In this document: piece by piece, positions 57,934 through 64,000 of the stretch | Layout of the letters: each line of letters opens with the position of its first letter | Position numbering within the stretch: position 1 is the first letter of the stretch | NCBI GenBank assembly: GCA_032821775.1 | Contig: JAVLRN010000002.1 | Coordinates: 2,790,001 to 2,854,000, forward strand | DNA from: Sanguinoderma infundibulare | Lineage: Eukaryota; Basidiomycota; Agaricomycetes; Polyporales; Polyporaceae | DNA length: 64,000 nucleotides | Direction: 5' to 3' | Translations under genes and position numbers: made by a program | Notes under the pieces: generated by a model | Databases searched by the model: none | What the model saw: only the letters and a program-made list of their open reading frames with translations | What the model was told of the DNA's origin: nothing

Positions 57934-58818
57934 CTAACACGACCAAAGCACGGCCAGCTTCCCCGCCGCGTGAAGACCCGCCAACGCTGATTTGCATGTC
58001 GCGCTGCACTCGGACGATGAGGAGGCGTTCTCAGTCTCGAGCCGGACTTTCAACGTATCCAGCGTGGGGAATTTGGCCGGTGCGGACAATGCTTCGTCGA
58101 CCGCCTGGAGCCCCAGCCAGTCCGCGCTGACGAACTCTTCGGGTCGGACCCAACCGTGGATGTGCAGCACGGCGTCGCGGAGGGCAGGCGGGGCGTGCGA
58201 GATGATGCCGGCGGCGGCCGAGCATAAGGGCACGTCCGTCGTGATATTGAACCGTCGACAAGACCCGAGGTTGAGCTCTCCAATCTCGCATAGAGAGAGG
58301 ATGCGGAACGTCTCCGAGAGGCTTGATCCTTCGTTGGGGAAGTAGCTCATGTCGAGCTGGTCGACATGGAAAGGGGCGCCGTTGTCGGGGGAGGTAAAAT
58401 CCAGTGGCGACGCGCCGAAAGTGACCGTCTGAATGTAATCAAAGCGTAGAATGTTGAGCTCCAGCTTTCGCAAGTTCGGAAGCTGCTCCAGGACGCCTCT
58501 CACGGAAGCTTCATCCACAGTGAGATAGGGATACGACGCATGGCATCCCGAAAGGCGTAGTTCGACTATAGTCTTGGCCACCATAGGATTTTCTTTGATG
58601 AAGGCCACGAAATGATCGAACGACTCGCGCTCGTACACTTTCACCACGCGAAAGTCGATAAACCCCAGGGCGGCCGCGCGGAGACATCGACAGACGCGGG
58701 AGCAGGTGTACCTGATAGAGCGCCGTCTGACAAGGAGGTGAGAGAGGATGATGCGAAGCAGCTCCTGAGGCAAGTCGCACAACGTGCTGTAGCGTATTGG
58801 ATGCCCGGAATGCATAGC
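57934..58818 (-). CDS. F-box protein (paralogue 2)
   Basis: Single exon of 294 residues from Met 58818. F-box CDLPQELLRIILSHL followed by YTCSRVCRCLRAAAL, then LRR-like repeats (LRKLELNILRF, IGELNLGSC). The C-terminal block LQAVDEALSAPAKFPTLDTL with ECSATCKSALAGLHAAGKL matches paralogue 1, pointing to a duplication in inverted orientation. It is about 118 residues shorter than paralogue 1 and lacks the intron. An upstream in-frame Met (59175) lies in the coactosin promoter and gene, and would add an Arg-rich stretch; rejected. Confidence 0.82.
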   Translation of the reverse strand, partial: AMHSGHPIRYSTLCDLPQELLRIILSHLLVRRRSIRYTCSRVCRCLRAAALGFIDFRVVKVYERESFDHFVAFIKENPMVAKTIVELRLSGCHASYPYLTVDEASVRGVLEQLPNLRKLELNILRFDYIQTVTFGASPLDFTSPDNGAPFHVDQLDMSYFPNEGSSLSETFRILSLCEIGELNLGSCRRFNITTDVPLCSAAAGIISHAPPALRDAVLHIHGWVRPEEFVSADWLGLQAVDEALSAPAKFPTLDTLKVRLETENASSSSECSATCKSALAGLHAAGKLAVLWSC

Positions 58819-59032
58819 GGATGTTGTCGTGCTTGTGGTGATAGTGGAGACGATGCGCACTGCAACGCCCCCAGTGTGGCAGCGCTCGGAGAAAGCCGAA
58901 GCGTCGGTCGATAAGTGTGGACGCCGCCCCAGTATACAGTCCTCCCATATACCACGACCGCGCCGACGTCCTTCGTTCGCCCGCCGTCGTCTCCTCCTCC
59001 TTCTCTTCCCGCTTCTCCTCCGAGCACACGGA
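58819..59032. promoter_or_regulatory. Shared divergent promoter, F-box 2 / coactosin
   Basis: Only 214 bp separate the two start codons. The coactosin side is CT-rich just before its ATG. Confidence 0.6.
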
Positions 59033-59909
59033 ATGGCAGACCTCTCCGATCCGAAGATCGACGAAGGTGAGTGCCCGCACGCATCGCCCGATGCGGGCAG
59101 GTGACCGCCGACCACCGACGACGCGAACGGCTCATCGCCTCGGCGGACAGCGTACCAGGATGTCCGCCTGGACAAGTCCGAGACGAACTGGCTTCTTCTC
59201 GACTACGAGGTGCGCACACCCCCGCTCTGTGATTTACCTAGATATGCTAACACACGATGTATCTGCACATGCGCACCCGCCCAATCCCACTCTTGCACCG
59301 CCTTCCGCGTCCGCTCTGCCCATCTAACCCAACGTACCTCTGATTACTTCCATGGGCCTTACACGGCATGGCACTGGCAGTCCGACCGCTCGGACAAGCT
59401 GAAGCTCACGTCGACCGGATCGGGAGGCCTCGCCGAGCTCCGCGACCAGCTGGACGACTCCAAGGCGTCGTACGCCTACGTGCGCGTACAGTACTCCAAC
59501 GACAAGGAGTCCGTCCGCGAGAAGTTCATCCTCGTTGTCTGGATCGGTCCCAACTGCAAGGTCATGCGCAAAGCCAAGGTGCGTCCGTCTCCCTCTCCTC
59601 CCCCCTCCCCCTTTGTACCTTTTCCCCATTCTTCCGTTATGGAAGCTCGCCGTGATCCTTGCGTCCATGCTTGTTGCAGATGTTGATGGTGTCTGCTTCC
59701 ATGTTCAGATCTCGGTTCACGCCGCCGACGTGAAGTCCGTGTTGCGCGTGTACTCGATAGAAGTCCCTGCTCGGGAGAAAGACGATCTCAAGGAGGACCC
59801 GATCATCATCAAGCTACGGAAGGTATGTTGCATCCGACCTGCCTCTCTCCCAGCACCAGACGTTAACAGAGCGTTGCAGGCGGGAGGCGCGAGCTACGAC
59901 GGCGTGTAA
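59033..59909 (+). CDS. Coactosin (ADF-homology actin-binding protein)
   Basis: Binds actin filaments without the severing of cofilin; cytosolic. Exons 59033-59066, 59151-59209, 59381-59578, 59709-59822, 59880-59909, giving 144 residues, the usual coactosin length. One ADF-H domain: DLSDPKIDEAYQDVR, SETNWLLLDYE, GTGSGGL-like segment (TSTGSGGLAELRDQL), YAYVRVQYSND, FILVVWIGPN, KAKISVHAADVKSVL, and the closing KAGGASYDGV. Splice phases agree at all four introns. Confidence 0.93.
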
Positions 59910-60096
59910 CCATTCGCCCTGGTTCTCCGGTCGTTTTGCGTTCCATCATCTTGTCATTGCAGTCAGTAATCTTTGTATAACCATTTCTCCCCGGATTCCA
60001 TCGTGCTTTCGTGTTTTCGTATCGTGTGATCCGAGATGACGACAATCGAGATCCGTGGAGGGTATGCGATAAATACAGCGGCGTGTACACGTTTCT

Positions 60097-61387
60097 CTAC
60101 AGTTCCTCGTGAGGTGTTGTCTCGGTCTCCGTGGGTTCGAGGCCACTAGACAATGTGGTGACATATTCCCCCTCTGGTAGTGAGGGATCCACATAGACGG
60201 TGGTGGCGGTTTTTGTCGATGCATCTGGCATGACACTACCTCCAAATGCCTCATCTTCCATCACTGAGGGAGTGGAAAGAGATGCAGCTATCGTCGACGC
60301 TGTGACCATGACCGAAGAGACCGTTGATGAGACGACGCTGCTCGCCACCGAAGATAGCGAAGACGACGCCTCTCCCATTTCCATGGCAAGCAGCGACTCG
60401 TCGCCACTAAAGTCCGGAATGAAGCGCGTCCAGAACAACGCGATCCGTAAGCCGCGGTCCACGAGACGTTGCTTGAGGATGAAAAGCACAACGAGGACGA
60501 AGAAGATCAGGCCGACGAAGATGAGCATCCTGTCCATCCAGTCCGATTTCTCGAGCGCGGTGATGAGGTGCTTCGAGGTGGTCATGAGCGAGTCTAGGAC
60601 ATCGTGCGTGGTCGAGGTAGACTTGAGATTCGCGGTAGAAGATTCTGGGACAGAGAATGTGTTGGCGAGAGGACAGGCATAACAGCGGTGAGTGGGAACG
60701 TACCTAGCAGTTGGGTGGAGAGGACTGAGCGTTCTAGTTCGCCTTGCATGAGACCAAGGGTCCGTTGGAGAGCTTCAGTAACGTCATTGGTCGCCTTCAT
60801 TAAAGCGTCCTCACTAAACATGATGCGATGAGCGTGTGACGAGAGGGACGAGGAGTAGTGTGCTCACGTTACTTTCTCGTTCAAGGTCTGCTTCTCCTTC
60901 ACCGCCGATGGGCGCAGCAGCTCGTCTCGGCGCGACGCCAGTTGAGAATCTATTGCGCGCTTCGAGGCCAAGACAGCGGTACGCATGTCTTTCCGCAAAC
61001 TATGAACATGTCAATCATAGAATGAGCATGACACTAGACTGGGCGCGGGCATACCTCGTTAGCGTAGCCTGGAAGTCATTTACCACCTGCCTCAGCTCCC
61101 TCCTCCCGCGCTCCGTCCTCTGGTCCTCCACTGCGACATCTAGACTCTGCTCAGATTGGCCTCGGACTCCATCAAGCTAAGTTGAGTGCACAACGTACCT
61201 CGAGTTGTCGCCCAAACAAATCCAAGTCATCCCGAAGCTCCGCGGCATATTGCTGTTGCAGCGTGAGGGGCCCCGTGTATGTCCGTAGTCGGGGTATCTG
61301 GAAGTCTGCGAGGTCTTTCTTCCGCCGTTCTAACGATGCGATGAGGTTCGTCGTCTCTTCATCGAGGGCGGAGGGGAGAGGCGGCAT
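60097..61387 (-). CDS. SEC20: SNARE protein Sec20
   Basis: Qb-SNARE of the Golgi-to-ER retrograde fusion complex, anchored in the ER membrane. Exons (minus): 61387-61199, 61146-61055, 60999-60868, 60813-60704, 60644-60097, giving 356 residues. N-terminal helical region (LIASLERRKKDLADF), then the SNARE helix ALMKATNDVTEALQR to ERSVLSTQLL, THDVLDSLMTTSKHLITALEKSDW, one TM (MLIFVGLIFFVLVVLFIL), and KQRLVDRGLRIALFWTRF after it. A Ser/Thr-rich lumenal tail of about 100 residues follows and is longer than in yeast; no HDEL-like signal at the end (ends EEL). Start set at the Met (61387) that precedes the conserved N-terminus. Confidence 0.88.
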
Positions 61388-61584
61388 GGCGGATGGGGTG
61401 AAGGTCGTGTCTGGCAAGAGGCGTGATGCACGACTGTCTCTGCGCCTCGGCGTTTGCCGAACTGCCCATGGCCAGCTCATTTCCTCCGCCTGGCTGCTTT
61501 CGTCCACCGCTGTCCGCCGTCGCTCTTGGCCTAGCCCCCTCACACCCATTCCATACCTGACCTCCCCGCCTGGACGCTCTGGAA
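61388..61584. promoter_or_regulatory. Shared divergent promoter, SEC20 / RRG9
   Basis: 197 bp between the two start codons. No clear TATA box on either side. Confidence 0.6.
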
Positions 61585-62235
61585 ATGCTCGCTGCACTTC
61601 GATCGGTCGTTCCTCAAAAATCCCCAGCGCGTTACACCCTCATAAACCTTTACACCACCGTCGCCGAGCTCACGCGCAAACAATGGCGGACCGGCGCCCA
61701 CCCTGCGCCCCAGTCCATGGTCGAGAATGAGAACGACGAGGAGGAAGACTGGCCAAAGCCTCTTACGGAAGGCAACGAGCCCGAGCTCGCAACCGCAGAC
61801 GCGGACGAGCCCGCGCGCCGCCGCCTTCCGCACCGCCCGTTCCCCACCAAGGCCCAGCTCCGGCCAACGCCCTCGCAGCACCGCGCGCACAGGGAGACGA
61901 TGAAGAAGAAGTTCCCCGAGGGCTGGGTGCCGCCGCGCAAGATCTCGCGCGAGGCGATGGAGTCGCTCCGGCACCTGCACCAGATGGACCCCGGGACGTT
62001 CTCGACGCCCGTCCTCGCGGACCGGTTCCACATAAGCCCCGAGGCCGTCCGCCGGATCCTGAAGGGCAAGTGGGAGCCGACGCGCGAGCAGCGGGCGAGG
62101 ATGGCGGAGCGCGAGAGGGTGGCGAGGGAGAGGATGAGGGCGGAGAGGAGGGCGGAGGAAAGGGAGCGGCACGAGAGCTTGGAGAAGGAGAGCGTGTGGA
62201 GGGAGAAGCGGCGCGATGGGTTCACGTTGACTTGA
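61585..62235 (+). CDS. RRG9: Rrg9/neugrin-like mitochondrial protein
   Basis: Family members are mitochondrial and needed for respiratory growth and mitochondrial genome maintenance. Single exon, 216 residues. The N-terminus lacks acidic residues and carries Arg/Ser/Thr as in a presequence (LAALRSVVPQKSPARYTL). The conserved core is FPEGWVPPRKISREAMESL, HQMDPGTFSTPVLADRF and ISPEAVRRILKGKWEP, a helix-turn-helix-like unit, followed by a highly charged Arg/Glu C-terminal helix. Shares a promoter with SEC20. Confidence 0.85.
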   Translation: MLAALRSVVPQKSPARYTLINLYTTVAELTRKQWRTGAHPAPQSMVENENDEEEDWPKPLTEGNEPELATADADEPARRRLPHRPFPTKAQLRPTPSQHRAHRETMKKKFPEGWVPPRKISREAMESLRHLHQMDPGTFSTPVLADRFHISPEAVRRILKGKWEPTREQRARMAERERVARERMRAERRAEERERHESLEKESVWREKRRDGFTLT

Positions 62236-62939
62236 GGACCGCGAGGGCTTCTTTGGCCTTGGCGACGATGCGGGGAGCGAAGGAGAGGTGGCGTGATGTA
62301 TACTCCATTCCCGAGCTAGACTAATTCATATTGCTGTCGGGCGAGTGTGCCCTCACAGTATGCAAAGCACTTCCAAAATTTTGAGCGTGTCTCTGATGAA
62401 AGGTCTTCAGTTTATGCGATCTGGGTCAATCCATTCGTGCTCGCACGAGCCTATATAAACGAAGAAGAAACAATGAATTCATCGTGAGCAGCCGGGGACC
62501 CCCGAATAGAATTAGCGGAATGCCAAAGGATGGAGTGAGTTTCAATGTCGCGAATGCATTCTCGGTGTCTCCCCGAGCTAACGTTAATATTCTGCCACTT
62601 CACAGCTCGCGAACGTAGGCCCTCATCATCCTCCCTACCCGGAGCCTCCTCCTACTCTCGTTGGAGGTGGCGGGTCCAAAACTCGGCCTTGTCCTGCCCT
62701 ACGACCAGCGGCACGCGCACGAAACCGAGGCACTTGGTCACCGTCGTCCGAGGCTGAGCTTCGCAATATGCCTTCGGGGCCCACGTCCATTACGCGCGTG
62801 ACAGTGTTGCGCGTTGTGTGAAGGCCTCACGACGAGGACACGGTCCTTTCAGGTGCCTTGTAACATACTCCACACACCGAAACCTTTAGCCATTGGGAAC
62901 AATGTTATTGCTTTGTCAGATCAGGTCAGTAATCATAGT
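62236..62939. other. Convergent 3' flanks of RRG9 and BTB gene
   Basis: Short frames only. Nothing recognised. Confidence 0.6.
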
Positions 62940-63807
62940 TCACGGAATCGAGGTCGGCGCTAGGTCGGCTACTTCCAACTCTTCCCTGAACACTCTACGG
63001 ATCTCAGATTCGAAGTTGTGATAATTGCGCAACAGAGGTGGTCGCATGGTGCGATAGCCTTCGCCACTGGCTCCGAAGGGGAAGCTCTCCCGCACCTCTG
63101 CCATCTTCACCACCGTGTCGATACCCAGCGGTTCGACCTCATCCACCTGCAATGCCTTCGGACGCCGCGCGAGGGCATGCAACGAAGGTAACATCCACTC
63201 CTGCACGTCGTACTTTCGTGCGAGCGAGACCCATCGGACGGGATCTTCTGTCTGGAGGAGCGCCGAGAGGTTGTCGATGGCGGCGCGCCGCAGCTTGTCG
63301 AAGCTCCACATAGTGGTCAGCTTCAAGACGTGGATCCATTGGTCTATGGAGAGAACCCTAGATTCCTCGAATGTGGGTCCATAGTGCCTGTGTCCCGCTG
63401 GGTGAGTTTATTTGATTCATCAGTTGCGTGCTTGGAATTTCGGAGACTCACGGCCTGAACATGACTTGCAGCAGGGAGCGGAACTCGTCCGTTTCGATGG
63501 ACTCGAGCAATAGCGGGTGCTCATCAGATTGGCCCTCAACGACGCCGTCTGCGGCAGGGACGGCGAACATGGCGCTGAAGACCTCGGAGCCTTCCTCGAA
63601 CTTGCGACGCGGTACTTTGAACAGCTGCATGCCGACCTTGGAATAAGTAGGTTAGTCGCGATGTGCGGGACGATTCTGGGACAAAATCTGTACCTTGAAC
63701 ACGACGTGGTCAGGGTAGAATGTCGCGTCCCGTCTGACTACTGAGTCAGTGGAATCGTCCGTGACGGGCAGCATTGCACATAGTTTCAATGCACTTTCAT
63801 AAGCCAT
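62940..63807 (-). CDS. BTB/POZ domain protein
   Basis: Exons (minus): 63807-63694, 63636-63452, 63387-62940, giving 248 residues (237 if the in-frame Met at 63774 is used). The BTB fold begins at VVRRDATFYPDHVVFKVGMQLFKVPRRKFEE, then SEVFSAMFAVP, and ETDEFRSLLQVMF; a helical region follows (WIHVLKLTTMWSFDKLRRAAIDNL). This layout is a large basidiomycete family; individual functions are unknown, with a role as ubiquitin-ligase adaptor or transcription cofactor possible. A TATA-like CTATAAAG lies about 90 bp before the upstream Met. The third exon's acceptor is at 63388-63389; an earlier AG would break the frame. Confidence 0.82.
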
Positions 63808-63896
63808 GAGCAATACCGCCTGTGATGGGACTTGGGGCGAGGGTCTTTAGTGTGGTGATGTGAGAAGGGTGATGGAGCACGTAAACGTCCTGTGGT

Positions 63897-63904
63897 CTTT
63901 ATAG
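63897..63904 (-). promoter_or_regulatory. TATA box of BTB gene
   Basis: CTATAAAG on the minus strand, about 90 bp before Met 63807. Confidence 0.5.
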
Positions 63905-64000
63905 GTGTCCTGACTGAACATCGTGCAGCTGCAGAAGCCTGTTCATCTGGAAGCGAGCTTGCTTTATATGCCCAAGTCTCCACGATACCTCCTGTCCTTG

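Noticed and set aside
58819..59175. N-terminal extension of F-box 2 to Met 59175
   Set aside because: It would overlap the coactosin start and is Arg-rich low complexity. Met 58818 precedes the F-box directly.
1..64000. CRISPR arrays, insertion sequences, operons, riboswitches
   Set aside because: The window is eukaryotic; no such structures and no intact transposase or reverse transcriptase were seen.

Overview
This window is nuclear DNA of a filamentous basidiomycete, most likely an agaricomycete (mushroom or polypore). The signs are intron-dense genes (I placed about 100 introns, mostly 46-100 nt), short intergenic gaps around housekeeping genes, several cytochrome P450s, single-TM Ser/Thr-rich surface proteins, F-box and BTB proteins and a DUF3455 secreted protein. 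Nothing prokaryotic is present. Exon borders were placed by hand from splice signals, reading frame and family motifs.

Left part (1-18 kb): the 3' part of a P450 (copy A), a DUF1770/Atg43-like protein, a degenerate tRNA-Glu-like sequence, the PIG-L/GPI12 deacetylase, a DUF3455 protein, RPA subunit 3, an unassigned coding-like stretch, P450 copy B, an initiator tRNA-Met, a condensation/alcohol-acetyltransferase-fold enzyme with a large disordered insert, and a zinc alcohol dehydrogenase. P450 B, the acyltransferase and the dehydrogenase could form a small oxidation/acylation cluster.

Middle (18-45 kb): a CSC1/OSCA-type channel whose start codon is split by an intron, a truncated paralogue of the complex I 30-kDa subunit, a sirtuin with altered motifs, P450 copy C, a second and identical initiator tRNA-Met on the other strand, a secreted aldose 1-epimerase, a small orphan ORF, an amino-acid permease and a P450 of a different family (D). 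P450s A, B and C share one exon plan, including a 14-nt micro-exon at the I-helix oxygen-binding motif.

Right part (45-64 kb): a single-TM surface protein, a homeodomain-like protein, a flavin monooxygenase, two convergent F-box paralogues, coactosin, SEC20, RRG9 and a BTB protein. Several are divergent pairs sharing 200-280 bp promoters (FMO/F-box 1, F-box 2/coactosin, SEC20/RRG9).

The most unusual signal is a run of GC-AG introns. Four are forced by reading frame and one is optional. Three of the four interrupt P450 sequence exactly at the I-helix or haem-binding motif. The long gaps at 38.2-41.8 kb and 48.1-52.1 kb hold no gene I can support.
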